Source: Heliocidaris erythrogramma (Eukaryota; Echinodermata; Echinoidea; Camarodonta; Echinometridae). Taken from it: DNA of 64,000 bases. Position numbers and translations under genes: made by a program. The notes beneath the pieces are model-generated. The model saw nothing but the letters and a program-made list of their open reading frames with translations, did not search any database and had not been told where the DNA came from. Location: positions 24,411,547-24,475,546 of the forward strand of contig CM046873.1 of the NCBI GenBank assembly GCA_025617745.1, in the 5' to 3' direction. Below are positions 45,340-57,267 of the stretch, piece by piece; the stretch's first letter is position 1, and each line of letters starts with the position of its first letter.

Positions 45340-48300
45340 GGCGCTTGACGCATAGTTCCCGGAACGCCGAAGGCGACGCTATTCATCGAACACTCTATCG
45401 GAACACTGAAAAGGCTTTCATTAGGAAAAGTTCTGTTGCGAATAAAGAGCTCCAGTTTTCTATGATCGCGTTTACCCTTTTTCTCTTTAAATATTTGGAT
45501 ACAACACTGAACAGTTTTAATTACATATGACCTCCTTGAAATTAAATGACTCGCAGGTAAATAGGAGAATTTAGCAGTTTTTTGTCAAGTTTCCTGATTT
45601 GATGACGTCATTGGCGATTTATAAGCCATTTATAAGCCCTTCGATATTAAAGTCTTTGGCGATTTATAAGCCAGTTATAAGCCAAAATTCGTGAAAAATA
45701 TCGCCGTCAAAGGGCACATCGTCTGCCAATACGTGCCATAATCAACAACAACAACAAATATCGGCATACTCGTAATATAGGCCCCGCTCGACGCATAGAC
45801 ATAGTTCCCGGAACGTTAACGCCGAAAACTTTCATTAGGGGGTTCTAACTTCAGTCAGCAAAAATATCTGGGCAAGCCAATATCTGCAAAGTAACTACGT
45901 GTGTTTGTAAGTAAATTGAAGTTATTTTATGTTATTTTTAATATCACGCACATAGATCTAGACTTCTGTTCTAACTTCTAAGTTCTAGTACAGTACAACA
46001 TGCAACCACTGACACTAATGCAAGGTTAGTCTTAGTTAAATACAGCACTAACTCACAGGCTAAAGTCGCACAACAACATGCATGACATGTGCATGATGTG
46101 TGCTAACTTAAAGTTTAACGTTAGACCTGGGGATTTATTTTAGCTCGTGTACAAATCCAATTTATCATCCCCAAGAATTTGGGGAAACCCATCGGAAATA
46201 AAAATTTGTTAGTCACACTGATAATTTCTTATATTGGCATTATCGTGAAATCTGTCACCGGTCCATTCACTGCCCTTTATTTCGTCACTGCTGGTGACAG
46301 CATTCTACTCACATAGGCTTTGTACACAATGCGAGCGCACACGCGGGAAGAGTGGTGACAGATTACACGTTAGGCCCTTATATTGATTGAACACGGGATA
46401 CATAGAATGGGAAAAAAAATATGAGATGAAATATAAATAGGGTCTTAGTTAGACTATAGTCTAGATCTAGTTTGAAAGGTCAAGTCAATATCTGGACTGC
46501 TTATTAATTATTGTTGGGCGATATTATTGGCCTTGAAATCATTGAAAATCGTCAGTCCAACTTCGACGATATGACAATATATCGAGTGGAAAGAGCTAGG
46601 CCATTGTTTCGAGCAAATCATTGTCGCATTTACGCAAGCAAAGTAGAATCTTCAGCAGCAGTAACATCAGGGCTCCCTTTAGTGCAGATTACAAGCGGGC
46701 TTGCCCAACTCATTTTGAATTTGGCACTTTTTTGCCCCACTCATTCTTGATTTTGAGAAAAGAGCCCCACTGGTTCTTGGTCCCCAATCCAATTTTTAAA
46801 CAAACAAAAATCAATATTTTCAGGTTGAAAGATGAATAACTGACCACAAAAACACATCCCTGCAATGAGTAAATGATGTATGGTGCATATAAATTGCCCT
46901 CTGAAGTTTTTTAGAGGCACATTTTGTAATAACTTGATATTTAATGACATGGTTATCTCTGATTGCACGCCGCGACATGCATGCAAAAGCTTGTCCGCGT
47001 AGAATTTTCATGTCAAAATAGCTGGTTTTACTTGCCTTAGTTATGGAGAGCCTTGAGTAACATACAGTCGACTTCGCCGTGTCGTTGGCGAGACTATCAC
47101 TCTAATATCTTAGGTATGCCATGTTCTTATTGCAGTACCAACAGCAACAGTCTAATCATTCTTGTTATTTAGTCTTCAAGTACACCATTTCCCTACTTTT
47201 ACAACTTCTCCAGGACAACATTATTTATATGGCCAGATGCCCCACGTCTGCGCATAAGTGTAAATGCGCGATTCTGAAATCACAAAAGACGCAACACTCA
47301 CCTCAACCTCCTATTCAGGTTTACTCAGAAATACCACTGAAAAAATAAGAAAAATGATTGAAAAACAAGGATTTCATGATTTTTTTACTTACTAGACTCA
47401 AATATGCTATTTTTAATACGCAAATATCCCGATCTGTGTATAGAAACCATTGCCATTATCGGAAGGTGCAGACGTGGGGCACCTTCATTTTTTCAACTAG
47501 AAAAAACGACAGGGTTACGTTTCTGAAAAAAAAACGTAGCTACGTTTACCTTGTGTAAGCACTTATAATGCTCATGTACATATTCGCAAATATCCAATAA
47601 TTGCAAATTTGAAGTCACTAGGTGAGAGGATGCATTTCCTTTAGGCAATGCGTCCTCTCACCTCCAAACAACCAAAAACATGGTCATCCCGATCCTTCCA
47701 ATTCTCATTTTGTCCAAAAGGAAAAATTCCCTCATTCTGGGTACTTTTTAACTACATCATAGCAAGTTTCACTCTACCTCAAAGTCCATTACAATTGGTA
47801 CATTTTACTTATTGCATAATTCTGGCATACCGCTTTTCCACTTTTGACCACATGGAATACAATGCATAACCATTACATGATATTACATCAGACACATTCA
47901 ATGATGCAAGTTAATACACAACTTCCTAAACAAATATCACCCCTATCTTTCTGTTTGCCTTCCACATTTTAAACAAAATTCTGTGTCCTTACTTGCACCC
48001 TGCACCTACCGTAGGCCTACATCTGAAATAAATACTTGTATAAAGAGTCGACTGTCCTATTGCGTAAACATGTGTTATTTCTTCAATTTTATGCAATAAC
48101 AATTAATAACTACAAACAAATTATGTCTCTGCCATGTGCACCTAGTGGCCACCAACATAAAATTCTCCCTCAATATCTATAACAATTACCATAAACCACT
48201 TCATTTGTCTTTCTCATTCCAGGTATCAAAATGCTGGCACAGTACCTGGAGACAGGAGACCTTCCAACTGCCATGGACATTTTCAACCATGCCACAGCGA

Positions 48301-48390
48301 CTTCATAGGAAACTTCAACACATATCTTCTTATCAGTCCAACCATCGACTTCTCTGCTATACCAATACCCAACCCTAGTTCCGACAGCTC
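45340..48390. other. 3-kb insertion of unknown origin in unit B
   Basis: Not present between the arms of copy 1. Visible inside are a direct repeat GCGATTTATAAGCCA (about 45615 and 45659), repeated GACGCATAG..TTCCCGGAACG blocks (45355, 45785), AGATCTA-rich stretches like those at 19.4 kb, and a 17-bp inverted pair at 47235-47251 and 47468-47484. 48215-48400 follows a splice-acceptor-like TTCTCATTCCAG but is interrupted by stops in each frame. No convincing gene. Confidence 0.5.
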
Positions 48391-49329
48391 TGGATCTTTC
48401 AGAGAAAACAATAGCAACGCCCGGTGCTTTCTCTGTGTATTATAGGAGAATTATAGCGCCACCAGTGACCAGAAGGAGAATGCAGCCGTGAATGAAATGT
48501 GAATCTGATTCCTTCGTAGACCTCAAATAACCTCTACTGGGCAGTGTTCTATTTATTCTCCTGATGACGATAAGAGCACACTGATCGAAACGTCGAGAAC
48601 CACAGAGCTCTTAGCGGAGCTCATCAGCCCTTTTCAGGGTTCTTATTCTTTGAAAGATTACATGGTGTAACCCTGAAGAACTAAACCTACAATTAAGATT
48701 AAATTTGCGTGAAAGCTGTGGAAGAATCTCATTGTAGAAGCATAATTAGTGTGTAAATACATATATCCGTCTGCACGAGTGCTCTTTGTTCATGTTGGTT
48801 TGTAAATGTGTTGCAACTATGGGCTTCTTTTTCTTGTTCTTGTAATGTTGGTTTAGCTTTTATGATAGCATTACTATTTTCTGTCCTTTCTTATGTTTTT
48901 ATAATGACTTAACTTTTTGAATTGATTCAAGAAGGGCGGATAAATAAATGTTTACATATTTTTTTTTAACTGTATATATTCATACATAATGTTCATCTTA
49001 TAAAATTCACTGACGTATTTCGTCTAAACAATGTATACCGTCATTTTATACAATGTGAATACTGACAATTATTTCATTCGTTAAGCAATCACTTAAATGT
49101 TATGTAGCATGACAATGTGTATAATTGTGCAATGTGTTTCTGTTAAATCTATATTGAGTGACATCACATGAAATAAGCAGAGCCAGGATTACGAGAAAGA
49201 TTGAGGGAATGTAAATTGTTTGAAAAGTTTGACAAAAGTCCATTATTCCCGGAAAAACGAAGGCAGCATCGCAACGCGTATTAATCAATTATAAAACGAA
49301 GACCTAGCATTTAATTTCCCTTTCATTAA
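48391..49329. repeat. Unit B, paralogue of 25.06-25.98 kb
   Basis: GAGAAAACAATAGCA, the hammerhead-like segment, TGTTCATGTTGG and AAGGCAGCATCGCAACGCGTA follow the same order as in unit A. No gene. Confidence 0.85.
48556..48599 (+). ncRNA. Hammerhead-ribozyme-like motif, copy 2
   Basis: Same layout as the copy at 25216: TTCTC, CTGATGA, C, stem II, GAAA (48587-48590), ACGTC, GAGAA. Stem II is GATAAG against CTGATC and so carries a mismatch; the loop is AGCACA. It is probably weaker than copy 1 or inactive. Confidence 0.5.
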
Positions 49330-51165
49330 AGTAGCTATTCAAAGAAAATCACAAATATGACAATTAAAGGAGAATTAACCCCTGAGTACAAATTTACTTA
49401 TATTGAAAGGTGTAATATATTCCTACTTATTGGCCTAAATCATTTTCTAATAAGATATTAGAAAAGGGTATAAATAAAGATATTCCAACACCCGGTATCG
49501 TCTCCTACTCATTTACATGGGGGCTGCCATTTTCTTGCTGATTTGGAGTTGTACATGAACCATTGAGAAATGTTCCGGTCAGGAAGATATTTTGAATCCA
49601 AGACCTAAATTGATTTTCTTCATTACCTAAAATCCCATCTGTGACGAAAAATATAAAGTGGGTGTTTACATGATTTATAAAAATTAAATCTTTATAATGA
49701 TACTTTTAAATTGTCTGGTTTTGCTTAACAAAAATCTGTTTTCTTGGGTTTGCCAAACAGAGCAGAACATAATATATGCAGCATGCATTCTGACTTTTCA
49801 AGTCCCATTATCCGAAAGCAGGTGAATGCATAGTTTGCCGCTATAGATGCTCAGGGAAGAAGCATCCATAAAATTTGAATTAATTTGCTCCGTCCATTGC
49901 GTCACAGTATGTAGAAAATAGATTTATATTAAGCGAATATCGATTTTCAACAGAAATATATAAGGAAATCTTCAGTTTAAAAATAAATTGACATATCTAT
50001 TCTATATTTTTAATCTCAAATGGGTTTTTAATTTTGAAAAAGGCAATTGGGCATTTGGATTAAGAAAATCTTCTTGTACACATAAAAAAATGGCAGCCCC
50101 ATGTATTGCTAGCAGACGATACATATTGCTAGCAGATGATAAATTTTGCTCAGAAAATCTTGATTCGTATCGATCTCGTATATTTTGACGCGAAGCCATA
50201 TAGTCTAACAAGTAGGAATAAATAACACCTTTGAACACTATCGTCTTTATTGTTTGAGGTTAATTCTCCTTTAATGTATCACTAGAAACTGGGAAGCTTA
50301 CAGATGGCAATCGTATAAGTTTTATGTCAACTGCGTATCTGATGATTATAAAAACAACACAAATAAAAGCTCTTCTCAGCATCTGGAATATCCGAGGATT
50401 CGCCAGAAATATAGCGATGTTTTGATGTCGTCACACTCGGGATCGATCCTGCTTAAGCAGACGACGTCCTATAATGAATGAACGTAATTGCAATGTAATT
50501 ATTTATCAAATTATAAAGAGTTTGGTGTATTTAAACATGACCTTATTTCACACCATTATAAAGGGAAAGTGAAACTGATTCTGATAGCTAAAACCGTTTG
50601 ATTGTAAATACACAGGAGAAGGGTCAATGATCAATGAAATAAACGCCACTTTCAAATTGAAAAGCCCTCCGAATAATAGCAGGATGGTATTCGTTCCCTC
50701 TTGAAACGCCGAACATGCCCCGGTGCAATCAGCTGAAAATACAATGGCGTCTTATTTTGTTTACAAGTGACTGATTCCTTTATTTTTTTAACGCTGCATT
50801 TTTCATCAAAATAATACCATACACGAAGTTAAGAGTGAGGCAACAGACTAACATTAAGACTGACGCTAGTGAAGGAAGAGAAATAAGTGAAGAGGAGATG
50901 ACAAAATAGGCTCTGAAAAATGCGTAAGATGTTATGGGACGTCTGCTTAGACAGGACTGGTCCATGGTGTGTCGTCACATATCTCAGCAGCGTTCGAGGA
51001 GCTCTTCAGCTGCTATATCGGGGGCTGTATTTTACCGTTTTATAATTGATAATAATCATTACTTCAAATGTTTCCAAGCGTTGAATTTGGATAACCTTGT
51101 TTAATTTATGCCATCTATGCAATAATAAGTATTAAGCTAATATTTAAAATCATTAAAGTTCTACT
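49330..51165 (+). mobile_element. TTAA-flanked 930-bp element, copy 2 (interrupted)
   Basis: Flanked by TTAA at 49326-49329 and 51166-51169. Removing the 903-bp element nested at 49368 leaves about 929 bp matching the other two copies. The right end TTCTACT is conserved, while the left end reads AGTAGCTATTC. The unit-A site near 25985 lacks the insertion. Confidence 0.85.
49368..50270. mobile_element. Nested TTAA-flanked element, 903 bp
   Basis: Perfect 13-bp TIRs AGGAGAATTAACC and GGTTAATTCTCCT, with TTAA on both sides (49364-49367, 50271-50274). The other two copies of the host element read through this point with a single TTAA or near match (CAATTAATGTATCAC in inverted copy 3), which gives the empty site. 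TA with slightly longer TIRs is an alternative reading. No transposase frame. Confidence 0.85.
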
Positions 51166-51169
51166 TTAA

Positions 51170-51790
51170 TATCGTCCTCAATATGATTTTTACAAATGCC
51201 GCTAGTCCTCAAATACCTGATCTGTGTGTGAGGGTTTTTGGGGGGAGGGTGCTGGTGAGAAAGCGGATGATTTATATTTCTCTACAAAATCATTTGATGA
51301 TATTACTGGAGGTATGGAAATTTATTCGAACCAATTGTGTTAACCACCACCTTTACCAATCGTGTCGCTACCACAAATACATTTGTATTTGTATTATATG
51401 CTGATACTGACATGACTGAGCCTGTGACTAATTTGATGAAGTTTTACCTTTTACCATTATGATTTCCAAGTTAAATCGTAGAGTTAATTCATGGTAACTT
51501 TTAAAGTGCTTAAAATAATACTGAAGGGTATTAATCATAATTATCAAAATCGCATGATAATAATAAAGGTGTAAATTAAAGACTGAGTCTTCTGTATGAG
51601 CACTGATGAGAATAAAGTAGAAAAAGGTTTGCATAGGAGAAATGGACAGGAGGAGAGAGAAGGGAAGAGCAAAAAATGACAGGAAGAGATAGAAGAGAAA
51701 GAAGAGAGAGATAGGGAGAGGGTGTGGGAGCCAAATAAAAAAGTAACGTACGATAAATAATTTGTCATCATTAGTTTACTTTATAGGGGG
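51170..51790. repeat. Unit B, right part
   Basis: Parallels 26000-26690 and 53890-54640 (AATGCCGCTAGTCCT, AACCACCACCTTTACCAATCG, GACTGAGTCTTCTGT, GA tract, then a G run at 51786-51800). No gene. Confidence 0.8.
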
Positions 51791-52315
51791 GGGGGGGGGG
51801 CTAGCATACAACCAAAATTTCCTTCGAAAATATTTCCACTATGATATGGATACGTATAGGATATTACTCCCGTCTCCCCTCGCGCTGGGTGACGGGAGGG
51901 TAGTAGGGAAAAGTCAATCCGTCGGTCCTCCCAATAAATTCTCCCCACTCATTTTGCATCCTTTACAAGGGACGTACCGCTAATTATGCATGTTATGTTT
52001 TCATGGCCTTAATTTCTCTGAGTATTAAACCACAGAAACATGGCAAGATCAAATCGCTCCCTCTAGGTCTATGCATGGATATTCTACTCGAACATAATTA
52101 TATCCATATCATTTAATCTTCATCAAGATGAAAATGTATTTTCTGCAGAACTCATACAAGCTTTGGATAAATGAGACATACTCACATGTTGTAAATACTT
52201 CTTGGTAAAAAAATAACTTTACCCGACTTTTTTTTAATTCACTTGATTATTGTGACAAATATACGGTATAAACACAGCTAGTGCCCGTGGATGTCCACGG
52301 GCTGCTTCTGCTAGT
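51791..52315 (+). mobile_element. Helitron-like 3' end (left boundary unknown)
   Basis: A GCCCGTGGA-TG-TCCACGGGC hairpin (52283-52302) lies eight bases before CTAG (52311-52314), followed by T. That is the expected Helitron 3' terminus. To the right the sequence rejoins unit C (ATCAAACGATACC, compare 41262). The 5' TC end could not be placed and no Rep/helicase frame is present. Confidence 0.5.
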
Positions 52316-54079
52316 ATTTATATCAAACGATACCGGTTTACACAAGAGCCCCCTCCGCCTGGCCCTTAAACATGCCTATGTAGGGGGGGGGGGTGCGGAT
52401 AGTTTGATTAACATGCAGTATGTCTCTCTCCCGCTTCCCCTTCTTTTTATTTTCCTCTCTCAAGTTCAGCTTCACCACACTCTCTCGCCCTCTTACTGTT
52501 TTTTTTTCTTTTTCCTCCCTTTTCTCTCCACTTCTCTCTGTCTCTGTTTCTCTCTCTCTCTTTCCCTCCCTCCTGCTTTCTTGCCTCTGTCCCTTACACA
52601 CCCCTTCTCTCCCCCTCTCTAATTAACTCTTTCACTTTACCAATACTCCTATAACCAGTCACTACCAAACCAAGAATAAAACATCGTACATACCTTGAAC
52701 ATGTTGAATACATTTTGGTACTTTAATATAGTGTAAATCTCTATTTTCTGTGATAGTTATATCTGTTTCTTCTCTGCCTTCGCTCTTTCACTTTCGCTTT
52801 TATAATTGTTCTACATTATTTCGAGGAATCAACTGCCTGGTAGGTTTGTTATTGTATGACAACTTGACAAGGTAGCTAGGTTTGATGCGCCCGCCCTGAA
52901 AAACGCCAATACTTAAATTGTGTTAGTATGTGCATGACGTGGGTCTCGGAATGTTGAAGGGAGCGGCGTAACCCCGCATTTCGGGAGCATGCAGATCGAT
53001 TCTGACTTCCAGAATCCTATTCCTTTGTTTTTTCCATTCTGGGTCACTTAGAATCATCGGCTTAGACATATATCAAATCATGGGCACAAGTTGACTATGT
53101 GTCTAATAAATAGCTAGGAATCAAAATAGATTTCTTCCAAACACGTATTTGACCGTACTCTCTCTTTCTCTCTCTCTTTTCTCCTCCGTTTCAACAGTTC
53201 AAGCGTCTTTTTACCTAATGTTATCCATCCCAATTTTCTTATTACCTTCCTATGGGATTGGCTTATTTATTTTGATCTCTTCACTCTCTCCTCCCCTTCT
53301 CTCTCTCCCTCTCTCTCTCTATTTTTCTCTGGTGCTCTGTTTACATTATATAATAAGAAATATTTTTCTCAAGGCCAGTATTCATGAACTAGGTAAAGTG
53401 CGTTTTATAAAAAGAGTTGCATCATATCTGAATCTAAAAACCTTTATATAGGCCCAAAATATGTCTTGTAAATACTGCATAAACATGTATTCATTTGGAA
53501 AAAAACTGTTTACATTATATAAAATATTTCCCTCAACACCAGTAGGCCTATCCATGAACTATGTTGAGTACGTGTTGTGAAATGCATTGCATCATATCTG
53601 CATCTATAAACCGTCCCCTGTCTCTATTCGATTGTATATAGGCCCGCAATTAGTTCAGATTCTGAACGATTCCCTCATTACGCGATCTCCTACTATAACT
53701 GCTGCCAGGCCGAGGATGGCGGAATCCCAAATTCGTACGGGCGAGAAAATTCGGGGTCACGCTATCTCTCGGAATGCAACAGTCGTGGGATATCATGTAT
53801 ATCGAATATTTTGGAGAGATTGCTCTTAAATAAAATCGTTTAGAATCTGAACTAGCCAGCAATGTGTCGTGTAATATGGTATGAATGTCCACAAATGCTG
53901 CTAGTCCTCAAATACTAGCTACCTGTGTGTGTGGGTTGGTGAGAAAGCGCAGGATTTTTTTTCGACAAATGATATGAATGTATTTGTATTATATGTTATA
54001 ACTGTTACGCGTGTGACTTGTTAGATGAAATTAATGTTTTACCACGCTGATTTCGCATGAGAATAGAAAAAAGTGTTAA
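52316..54079. repeat. Unit C, left part with an empty transposon site
   Basis: Parallels 41255-42980 and then 43909 onward, without the 930-bp element: TTAA at 53826-53829 is the intact target. It then jumps (near 53885) to the AATGCTGCTAGTCCTC segment, so several kb found in unit B are missing. CT and G microsatellites; no gene. Confidence 0.85.
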
Positions 54080-54373
54080 AGGGATACGCCACCGGGCGGC
54101 CGTGGGGAAAGTCAGGATTGCGTAAGCCCCATTCACTCGTACACAAAGTTTGTGCGTCGAACGCGTCCGTTGGACTAAGTGGGATTACATTTCGACTGCA
54201 CGAAGCCGACCGAAGCTCGCACGAGAACTCGAGCTCAGGCGGAGTGTGCATGCTTGTGCGGCGACCAGTTTATCCGAGGTTTGCGCCTCGCGGGGCAACG
54301 GCATGATCAGGTAACGATCACGGTGCCCTCTCGCGGCAATAAAACGTTCACAATCTGCGGGTTGAGTATCCCT
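54080..54373. mobile_element. TTAA-flanked GC-rich MITE, 294 bp
   Basis: Inverted ends AGGGATAC and GTATCCCT lie within TTAA (54076-54079, 54374-54377). Paralogous positions (about 26386 and 51569) show the same flanks joined (GGTGTAAA..GACTGAGTC) without it. The interior is much richer in GC and CpG than anything near it. Overlapping frames on both strands are not called as genes. Confidence 0.8.
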
Positions 54374-56336
54374 TTAAGACCGAGTCTTCTTTAAAGGCAG
54401 GGATGAGAAAGAAGCAGAAGAGAGATTGTATAGGAGAAGTGGACAAGCGGAAAGAGGGGGAGAGCAAAAAAGGGAGGGGGAAAGAAGAGGCAGAATAGAT
54501 AGAAAGAGAGAGAGAGGGGGGGGGGAGGGAGAAAGAGAGGGAGAGAGGAAAAGAGGGAGTGCTTACTGTCTTTCTATATTTAGACAATGTTAGAAAAGTA
54601 AGATACGATAAATACTTTTTCATCATTAGTCTACCTTATGTGAAAGGGGGATTGAAGTTTTTTTTGTGTGTTAAACCAGGGAGATAAACTCCTATCTTCC
54701 TGGTTAAACATAGGAGAATACCTATTATCATGTAAAATGCAAAAATATTCTTCACCAATTAATAGACACTGCGTTACAAATAAAAAAGATGCCTCGTTCA
54801 CTTGAAATATTGCAATTAACCCTGCAAAGAGTATTTTAGTATACAACTTCCAATTCTGTTTTTACATGTTGCATGTACGCCTGTACCTTGCCAATTTAGG
54901 CACATTTGATATTGACTCAATGCCATTGGAATTCCCAAAGCGGAAACATTATAGTTACAAAGCCTAACTTGAAATCGGAAATTTGGCAATGGTATCAAGC
55001 AGGTAGTGAGGGATTTGCAGCCCCCTTTAAACTGCTAAAAATCTGATGGGAGAAGTGAAAGAGAGAGAGAGAGAGAGACAGACAGGGGGTAAAGTGAGAA
55101 AGGAATAAAGGCTGCGATGGAGGCATAGGAGAAGATGGCATTATCTTACTAACCCTCCTCCTGCTCCCTGGCGTAAGTACGGATCATTGTCTGACCCCCC
55201 CCCCCCCCCCCCCCCTCCATCCCAACGCGATCAACATAAACAGACTGTTCGCTTAACATCCAAATGACGAACATTCGTAAATTTGGCCTGATATGGAAAA
55301 ATGAATTTGATGTAGAAGAAGGGGGAAAGAGTATAAACAAACAAACAATAATTCCCCAAAACACATACAGCTGCCTATTCCCAGTCCGCCTCTGCCCTTA
55401 GAACGTCCCACCGAACTTTAAAAGCCATTTTGTCATCGGAAGGGGAAGTGAGGAAAACAATGGCATGATTCTCAACACCACTGAACATGATAAGTCTACG
55501 TAGCGACATGTACTGAAGAGAATGATATTTGTAAAGGAAAGAAGGGCCGTGGTGGCTTAAATCCCATTAAAAGTCAGGTAAGGAACTGTATTATGCACCG
55601 TCATTTAGAACGCAAAGAGCAGTGACCGTAACATAAAATGTGGGTAGTTGCAAAATATCGCAGTCTATTTCTTTCCCTCTAGTCAAAATGCAGAAATAGT
55701 GGATACGTTCATGATATTTCCTTAATGGCAACCTGGTCTTATGACTGTCATGGCATGATAACCTTTCATTTTAGATACATACAGCGACACATCCAAAAAG
55801 TTGAATTTTCCATGGGAGAGTAAAGAAAAAAGATCTGGCTTTAAATCTTAGTTTGGTTCTAGTTCATGTTTCATCCATTTCAGCGTTGTTACAAAATATG
55901 CTACATTTATTAAATAATGACGAGCATGAATGATCGAAAAAATGACCTGCAGTTTCCCACCAAACATTGCAATATGTGAAACGTATCTATCGCGATGATG
56001 CTTTCAGTTCGAAAACATGCTACATTCAGCATTTTTAATAGTTATTAATTAATTTTTTTTGTAAATGAAAGCAGTTCGAGCGGACCATGATTTCAGCAAC
56101 CTAAGGTAATACGCCCGTTTGTATTTTGTTAAACGAGTACATTGTATACCATTAGTGAACATCATATGAACTGAGTAAACTGTTGTGTAGTTAACTGAAT
56201 GTAGATGCCCCCAGAACATGCACAACAATTTGTGTTTTAGGATTATAGGCCTAGTTGTGTACAACTGTCATTTCTTATTGTGTCAGCAGATCAGGGGGGG
56301 GGGGGGGCAAAGGCCTATACGCCTCCCTTATTTTAA
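54374..56336. repeat. Unit C, middle part, and upstream region of TRIM gene 2
   Basis: 54380-55700 parallels 26400-27550. 56083-56280 parallels 34927-35060. It contains GA tracts, a long C run (55195-55215) and G runs. No gene recognised; 55700-56080 holds nothing identifiable. Confidence 0.75.
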
Positions 56337-57267
56337 AGTAGAACTTTAATGATTTTAAATATTGGCTTAATACTTATTATTGCATAGATGGCATAAATTA
56401 AACAAGGTTATCCAAATTCAACGCTTGGAAACATTTGAAGTAATGATTATTAGCAATTATAAAACGGTAAAATACAGCCCCCGATATAGCAGCTGAAGAG
56501 CTCCTCGAACGCTGCTGAGATATGTGACGACACACCATGGACCAGTCCTGTCTAAGCAGACGATGTCCCATAACATCTTACGCATTTTTCAGAGCCTATT
56601 TTGTCATCTCCTCTTCACTTATTTCTCTTCCTTCACTAGCGTCAGTCTTAATGTTAGTCTGTTGCCTCACTCTTAACTTCGTGTATGGTATTATTTTGAT
56701 GAAAAATGCAGCGTTAAAAAAATAAAGGAATCAGTCAGTTGTAAACAAAATAAGACGCCATTGTATTTTCAGCTGATTGCACCGGGGCATGTTCGGCGTT
56801 TCAAGAGGGAACGAATACCATCCTGCTATTATTCGGAGGGCTTTTCAATTTGAAAGTGGGTTTATTTCATTGATCATTGACCCTTCTCCTGTGTATTTAC
56901 AATCAAACGGTTTTAGCTATCAGAATCAGTTTCACTTTCCCTTTATAATGGTGTGAAATAAGGTCATGTTTAAATACACTAAACTCTTTATAATTTGATA
57001 AATAATTGCATTGCAATTACGTTCATTCATTATAGGACGTCGTCTGCTTAAGCAGGATCGATCCCGAGTGTGACGACATCAAAACATCGCTATATTTCTG
57101 GCGAATCCTCGGATATTCCAGATGCTGAGAAGAGCTTTTATTTGTGTTGTTTTTATAATCATCAGATACGCAGTTGACATAAAACTTATACGATTGCTAT
57201 CTGTAAGCTTCCCAGTTTCTAGTGATACATTAATTGCCATATTTGTGATTTTCTTTGAATAGCTACT
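56337..57267 (-). mobile_element. TTAA-flanked 930-bp element, copy 3 (inverted)
   Basis: 931 bp, reverse orientation relative to copies 1 and 2, with TTAA at 56333-56336 and 57268-57271. It sits about 0.6 kb upstream of TRIM gene 2 and is absent upstream of TRIM gene 1, accounting for most of the extra spacing there. Frames on it are broken or have no domain. Confidence 0.9.

Larger units (their letters stand above)
45275..48690. mobile_element. Penelope-like fragment with inverted arms, copy 2, interrupted
   Basis: The same 34-bp inverted arms as at 24974-25350 lie at 45275-45308 (one mismatch) and 48657-48690, but here about 3 kb of extra DNA sits between them. The right part again contains the hammerhead-like core. 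Confidence 0.5.

Noticed and set aside
48215..48400. Possible exon after TTCTCATTCCAG
   Set aside because: Two frames look protein-like for 25-40 codons each but stops interrupt them and no partner exon is visible.
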